Shown: positions 52,447 through 60,750 of the stretch, piece after piece | How the letters are laid out: each line of letters begins with the position of its first letter | How positions within the stretch are numbered: position 1 is the stretch's first letter | Assembly: GCA_028280225.1 (NCBI GenBank) | Contig: JANQMF010000021.1 | Coordinates: 1 to 64,000 of the forward strand | From: Pseudomonadales bacterium | GTDB lineage: Bacteria; Pseudomonadota; Gammaproteobacteria; Pseudomonadales; Azotimanducaceae | DNA: 64,000 nucleotides | Direction of reading: 5' to 3' | Notes under the pieces: model-generated | What the model saw: only the letters and a program-made list of their open reading frames with translations | The model's database searches: none | Told to the model about the DNA's origin: nothing | Translations under genes and position numbers: made by a program

Positions 52447-53909
52447 CCCACGGCACCTTCTAAACTGACCTCAAGCAGCTTGCCCGCTTCGACGGCAAAT
52501 TCCATGGGCAACTCGCGAAAAACTTCTTTGCAAAAGCCGTTAACAATCATGCTCACTGCTTTTTCCGGATCGATGCCCCGTTGTTGGCAGGCAAAAAGCT
52601 GGTCGTCACTGACCTTGGAGGTGGTGGCCTCATGTTCAACAACGGCATTGGGTTGCTTGTTTTCGATATATGGGAAGGTGTGTGCGCCGCAGGTGTCCCC
52701 AATTAACAGGGAATCGCATTGGGTGAAGTTGCGCGCATGGTTTGCCGTAGGAGAAAATCGGACTAAACCCCGGTAGGTGTTCTGGCTGCGTCCGGTGCTG
52801 ATGCCCTTGGAGATGATGGTGCTTTTGGTGTTGTTGCCCAGGTGAATCATCTTGGTGCCGGTATCCGCCTGCTGCACGTTGTTGGTTAATGCCACCGAAT
52901 AAAATTCCCCAACCGAGTGATCTCCCCTGAGGATGACGCTGGGATATTTCCAGGTTATGGCAGAACCCGTTTCCACCTGGGTCCAGGAGATTTTTGCCCG
53001 GGGCCCGCCACACAGACCGCGCTTGGTGACAAAGTTATAGATGCCCCCCTTACCGTTTTCGTCTCCCGGATACCAGTTTTGCACCGTTGAATATTTGATT
53101 TCCGCATCACCCAGGGCAACCAGCTCAACAACCGCCGCATGGAGTTGATTTTCGTCACGCATGGGTGCGGTACATCCTTCCAGATAGCTGACGTGGCTAC
53201 CCTCGTCAGCCACAATCAGCGTGCGCTCAAACTGGCCGGTGTTGCGTTCGTTGATGCGGAAGTAGGTGGACAGTTCCATGGGACAGCGCACCCCCTTGGG
53301 AATGTAGACAAAGGAGCCGTCGCTGAACACGGCGGAGTTCAGTGCTGCATAAAAGTTGTCGCGTTGGGGCACCACCGATCCAAGATACTTCCGCACCAGT
53401 TCGGGATGGCTGTGGACCGCTTCGGAAATGGGGCAGAAAATCACCCCGGCCTCCGCCAGCTTGTCACGGAAGGTTGTTGCAATGGAAACACTGTCGAAAA
53501 CCGCATCAACGGCAACATTGGGATTACTTTTCACAACTCCGGCCAGGGCTTCCTGTTCGTGCAGTGGAATACCCAGTTTCTCGTAGGTCCTTAGCAGTTC
53601 CGGGTCTACCTCTTCCAGAGACTGCGGCCCATCCGCCTGGCTTTTAGGGGCGGAGTAGTAAGATATTTTGTCGAACTCCACCGGTGGAAAATGAACGTGT
53701 GCCCACACGGGTTCCGGCATCTCCCGCCACAAGGCATAGGCTTGCAGACGCCAGTCGGTAAGCCACTGGGGTTCGTTCTTCTTGGCTGAAATAAACCGCA
53801 CAACATCCGGATCAAGACCGGGAGGCAGTGTCTCAGATTCTATTTGGGTGACAAATCCGGCTTGATATTCAGCATTTGCACCGACCAATTCGTCAACAGA
53901 TTGGCTCAC
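52443..53909 (-). CDS. sufB: SufB, Fe-S scaffold subunit
   Basis: A 488-residue SufB with [60 protein letters not shown] and [20 protein letters not shown]. It holds the nascent cluster. The start is GTG with AGGGA upstream. The promoter and IscR-type box lie about 165-210 bp upstream, leaving a leader of about 160 nt. It is the first gene of sufBCDSATE. Confidence 0.96.
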   Translation of the reverse strand: MSQSVDELVGANAEYQAGFVTQIESETLPPGLDPDVVRFISAKKNEPQWLTDWRLQAYALWREMPEPVWAHVHFPPVEFDKISYYSAPKSQADGPQSLEEVDPELLRTYEKLGIPLHEQEALAGVVKSNPNVAVDAVFDSVSIATTFRDKLAEAGVIFCPISEAVHSHPELVRKYLGSVVPQRDNFYAALNSAVFSDGSFVYIPKGVRCPMELSTYFRINERNTGQFERTLIVADEGSHVSYLEGCTAPMRDENQLHAAVVELVALGDAEIKYSTVQNWYPGDENGKGGIYNFVTKRGLCGGPRAKISWTQVETGSAITWKYPSVILRGDHSVGEFYSVALTNNVQQADTGTKMIHLGNNTKSTIISKGISTGRSQNTYRGLVRFSPTANHARNFTQCDSLLIGDTCGAHTFPYIENKQPNAVVEHEATTSKVSDDQLFACQQRGIDPEKAVSMIVNGFCKEVFRELPMEFAVEAGKLLEVSLEGAVG

Positions 53910-54076
53910 AAAAAATCCCTATGTTAGCTTATTGCGTTTGCTTGCTGCGCTACGTCTTACGTTACGCTCTAAATTACGACCACTACGTTTACATGGTTTA
54001 TAACATCTGGCCCCATCCGAACCGGATTGAACCGGCTCAAGAGGTCAGCCACCGCACCTGCGTATGCGGAAGACGA

Positions 54077-54106
54077 ATTATAGTCGCATCCTAATACCCG
54101 AGTAAA
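54077..54106 (-). promoter_or_regulatory. Promoter of the suf operon
   Basis: On the minus strand TTTACT (4/6) and a perfect TATAAT are 18 bases apart. The predicted start is near 54070, about 160 nt before sufB. The -35 is inside the IscR-type palindrome, so a bound regulator would block RNA polymerase. Confidence 0.65.
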
Positions 54107-54118
54107 TTAGTCGGGTAT
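54094..54118. promoter_or_regulatory. IscR type 1 (Fe-S box) binding site
   Basis: The 25-bp palindrome matches the type 1 IscR consensus ATASYYGACTRWWWYAGTC RRSTAT at every position but one (GAGT for GACT on the plus strand). The half-sites are ATACCCGA and TCGGGTAT. A [2Fe-2S]-bound IscR would repress here when clusters are sufficient. It may also affect the divergent methyltransferase gene at 54198. No Rrf2-family gene is in the window. Confidence 0.8.
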
Positions 54119-54197
54119 TTTCTTTAAAGAAATTTCAGGCAGAAATAACCGAGAACTTAATACGAATTTAATAAGAATAAAGGAGAACCCCAAACCG

Positions 54198-54824
54198 ATG
54201 CCCAAGCTGCAAAGGATGCCGGAACCCAATGTTGAGTATGCTTACGGCATATATTTGCTGACGAGCAAACACCGGCTGATCAAGACCATGCGCAAGCGTT
54301 ACCAACCGTCAATTCATGGCCACAAGGCCTGGGGTGCGGGTTTCCTGCTGATGGACTATATCAGTCACAATGGCCTGGCCAGGGGCCGCCAGGGCATGGA
54401 GATTGGCTGTGGCTGGGGCGGCGTTTCAGTTTATTGTGCAAAACAATTTCGCACGAAGATGACCGCGGTGGACCTGGATCCGGCGGTGTTTCCTTACGTG
54501 GGTGTGCTGGCTGAGTTAAATGACGTAAAGGTTAAACCGAAACAGGCTGATTTCAGCAAACTTAAAGGGGCTGAATTGGGTAAACACCAATATATTCTGG
54601 GCAGCGATATCTGCTTTTGGGATTCCCTGGTTAAACCGCTGGCCCGCCTGGTCAACCGCGCTTTGGACAATGGCACCAAGCGGGTCATTATTTCCGATCC
54701 GGGGCGGCCCACCTTTTATGAGCTTTGCGATATGGTGTCCAAAAAGCACAAAACCAGGCTCCAAGAGTGGTATGCCAGTGAACCGGATCGTTATGAAGGG
54801 GAGATATTAGAAGTTAAAGCCTAA
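54198..54824 (+). CDS. Class I SAM-dependent methyltransferase
   Basis: A 208-residue methyltransferase with motif I MEIGCGWGGVSVYCA (about residue 72), the acidic end of strand 2 (AVDLDPAVFPYVG), motif IV ILGSDICFWDSL and IISDPGRPTFYEL, a pattern seen in the Methyltransf_16 (METTL21/lysine methyltransferase-like) group. The substrate is unknown and could be a protein. AGGAGA lies 11 nt before the ATG. It stands alone, divergent from suf and convergent with the lipoprotein gene at 54838. Confidence 0.8.
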   Translation: MPKLQRMPEPNVEYAYGIYLLTSKHRLIKTMRKRYQPSIHGHKAWGAGFLLMDYISHNGLARGRQGMEIGCGWGGVSVYCAKQFRTKMTAVDLDPAVFPYVGVLAELNDVKVKPKQADFSKLKGAELGKHQYILGSDICFWDSLVKPLARLVNRALDNGTKRVIISDPGRPTFYELCDMVSKKHKTRLQEWYASEPDRYEGEILEVKA

Positions 54825-54837
54825 TATTAACAATATG

Positions 54838-55500
54838 TTATGCATCATTCTGAACAAATTGCTTTAATTGATCCGCCAGGCTGGAACACGCTGAATTCTG
54901 CACCCGGGCAATGATTGGAATGGGCACCACAATGGCCGGCATATAGCTGGTACCCGCTGCGTCGGAACTGACCCGGCCTGCGGTTCTGGCGGTGTGCGCA
55001 TCCCATACGGACGCTTCGTAAGACGAGTCCTTTTCCCAGGTGAGAAAGCCAAAACACCCGCCACCGCCCGGTGAGATGCTGCATGACATGGAGCCGGCCT
55101 GGGCGGTTTGCTGGGTGGAACCCTCCAACCAGATTAAGTACTTCAAACCAATTTCCCGCAGCCGCTGTGCCAATATGGGCTGTTGCAGGAGTTCGGGCAG
55201 TTCATTGGTATTCAAAGGCGCGGTGCGCGGTTCAAACCAGGGAAACATGGCATCCACGAACTCCTGTTCCGAGATTACCTGCACACCGTTGCCTCCGCCG
55301 GCAACTTTCCTGGATACACAATCGATAAAATCGAGTTCCGCCTCCGCTTGGCTGGGCCGATTGCGCCGTCCAAGGACCACAATGGAGTCGCCTTCTCCCA
55401 TGCTTGTGGCGGTTTCGCGTATCTGTTCCACGGTGGCGGTGACACAACCGCTCAGCGCAGTGACGGCGAGGATACCGCTTATCGTTGGCCAAATTTTCAT
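54838..55500 (-). CDS. Predicted lipoprotein, last gene of the VWA/ExbB-like operon
   Basis: A 220-residue protein with a lipoprotein signal (SGILAVTALSGC; lipobox LSGC). The body begins with a strand followed by ADE-type helices (MGEGDSIVVLGRRNRPSQAE) and has FVDAMFPWFEPR and LREIGLKYLIWLEGSTQQ, a pattern that recalls CsgG-like or other envelope lipoproteins, though I cannot assign a family. Six mature cysteines are notable for a periplasmic protein (CVSRK, MSCSIS, GGCFGF, SACSSL among them) and may form disulfides. Its ATG overlaps the upstream lipoprotein stop by 4 bp. Confidence 0.7.
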   Translation of the reverse strand: MKIWPTISGILAVTALSGCVTATVEQIRETATSMGEGDSIVVLGRRNRPSQAEAELDFIDCVSRKVAGGGNGVQVISEQEFVDAMFPWFEPRTAPLNTNELPELLQQPILAQRLREIGLKYLIWLEGSTQQTAQAGSMSCSISPGGGGCFGFLTWEKDSSYEASVWDAHTARTAGRVSSDAAGTSYMPAIVVPIPIIARVQNSACSSLADQLKQFVQNDA

Positions 55501-56303
55501 GTTGCACCTGTGGCTGCATCAGCAGCAATATTCTCGTTATTCAACACATTTGTTGGATCTGGTGACGTGTCACCACCGCTGTCCTCACCCACCGTGGACG
55601 GTGCAGCGGGGTCTGGCGTGGCGGGTGTTGCAGCCGCAGGGGCAGCAGCAGGGGCCGCGGCGGCAGCAGTCTGAGCCGCCGGGGCGGCAGGTTGCGGCGG
55701 CACCAGCGGTTTGCCGGCGGCGAGCCACTGGCTGACCATGGTTTCACGGGTGAAATTAATGCTGAAGAAAGCCATGGCATCCCGGCAGGCAGCCAAGGCA
55801 GCTTCTTCCAGGCCGGTGGATTTGGAGCCATGGTCTTTCTGGCTGGCCTTTCCATAAGCGGGCAGAGTCCAGTTACCAATGAGGTTACCTTCGCGGTCGA
55901 ACAGTTGAAATTGATAGCGGATCCAGATTTCGTAGTAATCGGACCGGGTTTGACTGGGTAATGAAAACTGTAACTCGGCAATGTTTGGCTTTAACACCCC
56001 ATCCAGATGGGGTGCTCTATTTTCACTAACAAATTCGTAGCCTTCGAATACACCCATGGCCAGATTGTTAAACAGGTCCTTTTGCGCGGGGCCAACGGCC
56101 ACCTCAAAATCGCCTTTCTTTTCGATGGTTTCTTTGTGTATGTAGCTGGTGAGGGTATCGTCCAGGTGAATACCCAGACGCACCGGGGCTTTTTGCATAA
56201 CCGGAACCGGAAAACGGCTGGTTTCAATTTCTAAATGGGCGGTACCGGCACAGCCGCCAAGCAGAACAAGCGATACCAGCACAGGGGCGGTGACACGGAC
56301 CAT
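55497..56303 (-). CDS. Predicted lipoprotein with Ala/Pro-rich C-terminal tail
   Basis: A 268-residue protein with lipobox LLGGC after APVLVSLVLL. Residues about 25-200 look like a folded domain (VRLGIHLDDTLTSYIHKETI, GVFEGYEFVSENRAPHLDGV, LEEAALAACRDAMAFFSINF). The last 65 residues are Ala/Pro/Thr-rich, then acidic (GEDSGGD), like a flexible linker reaching through the periplasm or cell wall. It overlaps the VWA gene upstream by one base. Family not recognised. Confidence 0.7.
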   Translation of the reverse strand: MVRVTAPVLVSLVLLGGCAGTAHLEIETSRFPVPVMQKAPVRLGIHLDDTLTSYIHKETIEKKGDFEVAVGPAQKDLFNNLAMGVFEGYEFVSENRAPHLDGVLKPNIAELQFSLPSQTRSDYYEIWIRYQFQLFDREGNLIGNWTLPAYGKASQKDHGSKSTGLEEAALAACRDAMAFFSINFTRETMVSQWLAAGKPLVPPQPAAPAAQTAAAAAPAAAPAAATPATPDPAAPSTVGEDSGGDTSPDPTNVLNNENIAADAATGAT

Positions 56304-57289
56304 TATTGATTCTCCGCCAGGCCAACAAAACTGCCGTCGTTACGATACGCCAACTCGCGCATCAGCGCCGCAAAGCGGTATACACGATTATTCGGGCGGT
56401 CCAGGTAGACGGGAAATCCCACGGCGTGTATGCGGACCCGCCGGCGGCCGGTTTCGTCTGCAAGATTAACTTGATCCACGGCTTCTATGACTTCCTCTAT
56501 TGAGTTGCCTGTATAGTCGTCCCCGAATACATAGATGCTAATACGTTTATCCTCGTCGTAGTAGGTATTTATTGCTTCTGTAATACCCTCTACGGGGCTT
56601 GAGTTGCTGAACGGGCTCCAGCTTTGCAGCGTGGTGATGATGGAATTGCGCAGGGCGGGGGTGTCTTCAATCCACTGGCCCTGGAACCGGCTGAACATAT
56701 AGTCACCCATATCGTTCATGACTTGAATACCCTTAACACGGGGGTAAATAGACAGGGTTTCGCTGACCTTGCGTACCACCTGGGGCCAGGCGATGCTCTG
56801 CATGCTGCCGGAGGTGTCGATGACAAAAATAATGTACTCAGAATCCACCGCGATACCCCCCACCAAACCTGAAGAACGCTTAAAATCCAGCCCCAGCAGG
56901 CGCTGCATCTCGTCGGTCAGGGATTGTTTGGCGGCAGCCAGTTGCAGATTTTGTATGGAAGTTTCCTTCTGGGTTTCGCTCAAGTTGTCGAATTGCCCCA
57001 GAATCCGCGTTAACTGCCGCTGCAATTGGGCAAGCTGCTCCAGTTTGTCTTCCAGGTCGCCCTCAGTGTCGTTCAACTGACGCCGCAACTCGGTAATCTG
57101 GCCACGAATCTCATACAGGGCTTGTTCCCGCTGGGCAACCTGACCCTGTAAGTTAACCTGAGTTTTTTCCAGCAGGATAGGTTGTACGGTTTTGGTGATC
57201 ATCAGCAGCAGGATAATGGCGCCAAAACCACAACAGATGACGTCCAGAAAGGAGACGCTGAATTCTTCAATGCCTCTGCGATTACGCAT
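56303..57289 (-). CDS. Membrane-anchored VWA-domain protein 2 with ExbD/MotB-like N-terminal helix
   Basis: 328 residues from ATG 57289, which overlaps the stop of the upstream VWA gene by one base (TAATG); a start at 57349 within that gene is rejected. Residues 10-32 are a membrane helix beginning EFSVSFLDVICCGFGAIILL, with Asp16 at the position of the proton-carrying Asp in ExbD/TolR. Residues about 40-115 are coiled coil. Residues about 135-325 are a VWA domain with MIDAS motif FVIDTSGSMQS and YVFGDDYTGNS. It is a clear paralogue of the next gene. The orientation places the VWA domain in the periplasm. Confidence 0.8.
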   Translation of the reverse strand: MRNRRGIEEFSVSFLDVICCGFGAIILLLMITKTVQPILLEKTQVNLQGQVAQREQALYEIRGQITELRRQLNDTEGDLEDKLEQLAQLQRQLTRILGQFDNLSETQKETSIQNLQLAAAKQSLTDEMQRLLGLDFKRSSGLVGGIAVDSEYIIFVIDTSGSMQSIAWPQVVRKVSETLSIYPRVKGIQVMNDMGDYMFSRFQGQWIEDTPALRNSIITTLQSWSPFSNSSPVEGITEAINTYYDEDKRISIYVFGDDYTGNSIEEVIEAVDQVNLADETGRRRVRIHAVGFPVYLDRPNNRVYRFAALMRELAYRNDGSFVGLAENQ

Positions 57290-58377
57290 TACGGCCAATC
57301 CCAGGATGGCGAAATGAACGCCCCGCCGGTCACCCTGGCCAGGTTCCAATAGGCCGCTGAAGCCAGGGGATCACCTTCCATGGGAAACATGATGACGTTG
57401 ACGGGGATTTGTTTGGGTAGGCGATCGATGGCATCACTGAACAATTCCAGGCGGCGCCCGCCGGTGACCGTGGCTGCCCGGGGCGGGTTTTCGCCCTGGG
57501 TGGGCAGGCCGTCGGTGATCAGATAAACATTGTCCGGTATGGGTGATAGCTGGCGCACCGCCAACATCAGGTTGACCAGGCTTGAGCCGCCGGTGGGAAA
57601 TTGAGTTTTCAGTTCGCTGACCGCCTGATTGAGCTGCTGGCCGTCGTGCATGGGCAGCCAGTCCATATCCGCCGTGGGGACCAGGGACTGGGTTTGTTCA
57701 GCAAAACCATATAACTGAAACTCTGCATCCAGGGGAAGCTGGGCGGCCAGCCATTCCACGGTGCGCACGGCCCGTTGCCATTTGGGTGCGGCGCGTTTTT
57801 GTTGTTCACTCATGTTGCGCCGGCGCAGCACGTTGACGATGGTATCGTCTAACATACTGGCCGAGGTATCCACGGCAATGACAATGTTGCGCCCACCCAC
57901 CTTCATGCCGGTCAGATATTGCCGATCCCCTTCACCTTGAAACGCACGGACTTGATTGCCATCCTGAGCATCCTTTTGTGCCTGGAGAATTTCCACTTCC
58001 CGGGTGCGGGTTTCTATGTCCGAGGTCAGTGCTTGCAGACTTTCAATTTGCGCGGTGGATGCTTCCTCAAGCTCTTTGAGGCTCAAGACTTTTTCCTCCA
58101 GGGTCTGTTCGGTCGAAGCCAGCTGCTGGTCAGAATTTTCCACCCGCGCATCCACCTGATTCATGACTTCGATCAGCTCAAACAGCTCTTTTTCGCCCTG
58201 TTGGACCTGGTAATCCAGCATGCGGATTTCCGCCAGAAGGTCGGTATTAACCACCTTATGGTCTTCGTTACTGTCGTGGTTGATAATCAGAAAAATGAGC
58301 ACCACGGCGCCAAAGCCACAGGACATCACATCTAAAAAAGAAAGGGAAAAAACACTGATGCGACGACTTCTGGCCAT
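57289..58377 (-). CDS. Membrane-anchored VWA-domain protein 1 with ExbD/MotB-like N-terminal helix
   Basis: A 362-residue protein. Residues 9-33 are a membrane helix (VFSLSFLDVMSCGFGAVVLI) with Asp16, identical in position to that of VWA protein 2. Residues about 40-135 are coiled coil (LEEKVLSLKELEEASTAQIE). Residues about 155-345 are a VWA domain with MIDAS motif VIAVDTSASMLD, Thr in TGGSSLVNLM and Asp in YLITDGLPTQG. It lies 9 bp after the Hsp70-like gene. The combination of an ExbD-like anchor with a VWA output suggests a stator partner for the channel protein at 59556. Confidence 0.8.
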   Translation of the reverse strand: MARSRRISVFSLSFLDVMSCGFGAVVLIFLIINHDSNEDHKVVNTDLLAEIRMLDYQVQQGEKELFELIEVMNQVDARVENSDQQLASTEQTLEEKVLSLKELEEASTAQIESLQALTSDIETRTREVEILQAQKDAQDGNQVRAFQGEGDRQYLTGMKVGGRNIVIAVDTSASMLDDTIVNVLRRRNMSEQQKRAAPKWQRAVRTVEWLAAQLPLDAEFQLYGFAEQTQSLVPTADMDWLPMHDGQQLNQAVSELKTQFPTGGSSLVNLMLAVRQLSPIPDNVYLITDGLPTQGENPPRAATVTGGRRLELFSDAIDRLPKQIPVNVIMFPMEGDPLASAAYWNLARVTGGAFISPSWDWP

Positions 58378-58386
58378 GGTTTACCC

Positions 58387-59556
58387 CTAGTCCACAACAA
58401 TGGCCATGTAGATCTGCCCGCCAATTTTGATCTCGTCACCGGCTTGCAGGTCATTGAGGTTGGTGTCGGCGAATTTTGCGTCGGTTAACGGGTATGCATG
58501 CGCGCCGTTTAACAAATGGGTACACGGTATGCTGGCGGGTGAGGGGGTCTGGGCCGGCGGGGTGGCGGTGGCGGAAACGGCACAGGATTGAATGCGCGAG
58601 ACCTGCCCCGGTGTGAGCCGGGACGTCAGCCGCGCATAGCTGGTGGTTGCGCCGGAGGTATCCAGGCGCATCACGGATACATCTTGTTGGCTGATCAGGT
58701 CCGCCAACCCCGGAATATGTTGACTGCGATTGGTGAGTGCAACAATGTCCCCGCTGTTAAGCTCCAGAGCAGACAGCCGCTGTCGTAATTTGTTGTGCAG
58801 ATCTTTGTGGCTGACCTCAATCTGGCGTTCGGTACCGCCGTGTTCAATTTGCACCCGGGGCTGAATCTCGTTGTGGGTGCACCAGGCATAAACCTGGTTG
58901 AGCATCTGTTGTTCACACTCACCGCTGTGGGTGGGATCAAAACGGGTTTTGTGGACAAATTCGTCAGCAATCACATTCATCCAGCCGTCTATGATGCTGA
59001 GCAGACCAAGGCCGTCAAAGGTGCGGGTGGGCAGGCAGGATAGCGTCTGGTCATCGTGCACAATCTGGGTCAGGCTGAGGCGGTGCTGCTCGATATCCAA
59101 CACGTGAAAGTTCCGGCCGTGGAGCAGCTCAAGGGTTTCGGAACGGCTCAAGTCGGCCAGTGCATGCGCCAGGGCAATGTCGACAAATCCGGCCACCGCA
59201 AGACCGGCCTCCTGACAGATGCCCATCAGCAAACCCAGTTGTTCGTTAGTCAAATACCCGGGTACACCCAGGGCGACAGGGTCTGTTGTGTTCACGTCAG
59301 CAGCCAGGCTGCGCAGGTGATGGTAAATAAGATCAGCGTGATTTTTTGCCGGACCCAAGTCACCGCTGAGTGGTTCTGCGCTTAAATTTGCCAGATAACG
59401 GTTGTTAAAGTTCTGTGGTCTGCGCCGCGCGGATTGCCAGGCCCGGTAACCAAATACCAGTTCATTGTTTTCGAACAAGGCGGCGGCGATTTCGGAAAAA
59501 CTGATGCCGTGAGCTTCGTAGACGTTGAGCTGCCAGTCATTGTATTCGACTAACAC
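58387..59556 (-). CDS. Degenerate Hsp70/actin-fold protein
   Basis: A 389-residue protein with Hsp70-like landmarks: NNELVFGYRAW, ALGVPGYLTNEQLGLLMGIC, GLAVAGFVDIALAHALADL, and SGDIVALTNRSQHIPGLADL. The nucleotide-binding glycine motifs are missing: phosphate loop 2 reads LDIEQHRLSL in place of DxGGGT, and the adenosine loop lacks the GG pair. It is therefore probably a structural or regulatory pseudo-ATPase. The last 45 residues form a beta-rich unit ending DEIKIGGQIYMAIVVD, separated by an Ala/Pro/Thr linker. Its start overlaps the channel gene stop by one base. Confidence 0.65.
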   Translation of the reverse strand: MLVEYNDWQLNVYEAHGISFSEIAAALFENNELVFGYRAWQSARRRPQNFNNRYLANLSAEPLSGDLGPAKNHADLIYHHLRSLAADVNTTDPVALGVPGYLTNEQLGLLMGICQEAGLAVAGFVDIALAHALADLSRSETLELLHGRNFHVLDIEQHRLSLTQIVHDDQTLSCLPTRTFDGLGLLSIIDGWMNVIADEFVHKTRFDPTHSGECEQQMLNQVYAWCTHNEIQPRVQIEHGGTERQIEVSHKDLHNKLRQRLSALELNSGDIVALTNRSQHIPGLADLISQQDVSVMRLDTSGATTSYARLTSRLTPGQVSRIQSCAVSATATPPAQTPSPASIPCTHLLNGAHAYPLTDAKFADTNLNDLQAGDEIKIGGQIYMAIVVD

Positions 59557-60359
59557 TACGTGCTCCTCACCTGCAGATGCCGCAATAACCGGGTATCACA
59601 GTAGGTTTGCGTGTCCAGCACCAGCCGCTCCTGGATAAGCTGTAGCTGGTGCATAAGAAACATCAGCACAATGCTGATGACCAGCGCAATAAAGGTTGAG
59701 TTAAAAGCCACCCCCAAACTGGTGGTCACGCCGGCAATGTCGCCCTCAACCGCTCGATAAGCCTGGCCCAGGGCTTCGCCAATTCCCCGCACGGTGCCGA
59801 TAAAACCAATGGACGGGATGGCCCATGCGATATAGCGCACCATGGACAGCTCGCTGTCCAGCCGGTCAGATTCCGCATCACAAACGGATTTAACCGCTTC
59901 GGAGACATCCTGAACATTCCGGGTGGACGAAAATCGATGCAGGGCGGCAAGCAGGGTGCGGGGCAGGAGTGCCTCACGCTGTTCTTCCGGCAGAGCCTGT
60001 ATGGGCCGGGCGTGTTCCCGGGTATCTTCCGGCAGAATACTCATCCCTTCCGAAATCTGCATAAACTCTTCAGCCAGCAATCTGCGTTCACCCAGGGCGG
60101 TGCGCATTTTTAAACCCATAATCGCAATGGCCCAGAACATCAGGATAAAACAAGCTTCCTGTTCGTAGTCGCGCAGCACCACATACAGGGAACGGTCCTG
60201 CACAAAGGGTTCGCCGGAGGCCGCTAACTCTGCCTGTTGTTGCAGAATGACATCTGCGTTTGGCCGGATTAATGTCACGTAAACCAGGTGGACCAATATG
60301 ATGGCGATGATCAACGCCCCAATCTGGTAAACCAGCTCAAACTGAAGATGTTTTTTCAT
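59556..60359 (-). CDS. MotA/TolQ/ExbB-family ion channel subunit
   Basis: A 267-residue membrane protein with helices at about 12-31, 68-86, and two in the C-terminal half. The C-terminal part carries the ExbB/TolQ signature: PSIGFIGTVRGIGEALGQAY, then VTTSLGVAFNSTFIALVISI, with the conserved Thr in each helix. A cytoplasmic domain lies between helices 2 and 3. ExbB/TolQ/MotA pentamers conduct ions and turn around a two-subunit core. No ExbD, TolR or MotB gene is adjacent, but the two VWA proteins downstream carry a matching helix. Flagellar stators are encoded separately at 45880-47501. Confidence 0.85.
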   Translation of the reverse strand: MKKHLQFELVYQIGALIIAIILVHLVYVTLIRPNADVILQQQAELAASGEPFVQDRSLYVVLRDYEQEACFILMFWAIAIMGLKMRTALGERRLLAEEFMQISEGMSILPEDTREHARPIQALPEEQREALLPRTLLAALHRFSSTRNVQDVSEAVKSVCDAESDRLDSELSMVRYIAWAIPSIGFIGTVRGIGEALGQAYRAVEGDIAGVTTSLGVAFNSTFIALVISIVLMFLMHQLQLIQERLVLDTQTYCDTRLLRHLQVRST

Positions 60360-60423
60360 AACTTATTCGATCTATTGTTCTTCGGTTGATGTCTTGCCCG
60401 CAGCCCGGTATCCATTTGCCGCC

Positions 60424-60744
60424 TTATATATCCACTGGGAATGAGACCGCAAAGTCTTCAGAAATTTCCTCACTCGGGATAAAAATATCGCCTTTCTTTT
60501 TATCCCGGATGACCTTAACCGGCGCGGGGTCATTTGTCGGCTGGTCTGTGTTGGAGTTTTCTTGCGGGGCTTTATTGTCCGCCTCCGCCGGAGCAGCATC
60601 CGCGGACAATACCCCGGTTCCCTGGGTGGCGGCTGCCGGCTGGCTCAGCGCGGTGCAGACAAGCAGCAGCAGGCACCCCAATACGCATCTGGTAACGATA
60701 GTCCGGGCTGTCCGGGGGGGGCAGACGGGGAAAATCGGGTGCAT
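60424..60744 (-). CDS. Small secreted protein of unknown function
   Basis: A 106-residue protein with an N-terminal signal (CVLGCLLLLVCTALSQPAAA; cleavage expected after Ala) and a short mature part of about 65 residues. The mature region is acidic and Pro/Asn-rich, then ends in a distinctive basic-to-acidic stretch KKKGDIFIPSEEISEDFAVS near the C-terminus. It lies 6 bp after the PEGA/SUMF1 gene, so it is part of the operon. No family recognised. Confidence 0.6.
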   Translation of the reverse strand: MHPIFPVCPPRTARTIVTRCVLGCLLLLVCTALSQPAAATQGTGVLSADAAPAEADNKAPQENSNTDQPTNDPAPVKVIRDKKKGDIFIPSEEISEDFAVSFPVDI

Positions 60745-60750
60745 GGTCAG

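Noticed and set aside
54011-54060. tRNA-like T-arm sequence on the minus strand
   Set aside because: No acceptor or anticodon stems could be formed around it; it is a local CCGG repeat.
54093-54125. Hairpin plus T-rich tract as a rho-independent terminator on the plus strand
   Set aside because: No plus-strand gene ends before it; the palindrome fits the IscR type 1 consensus and the suf promoter much better.
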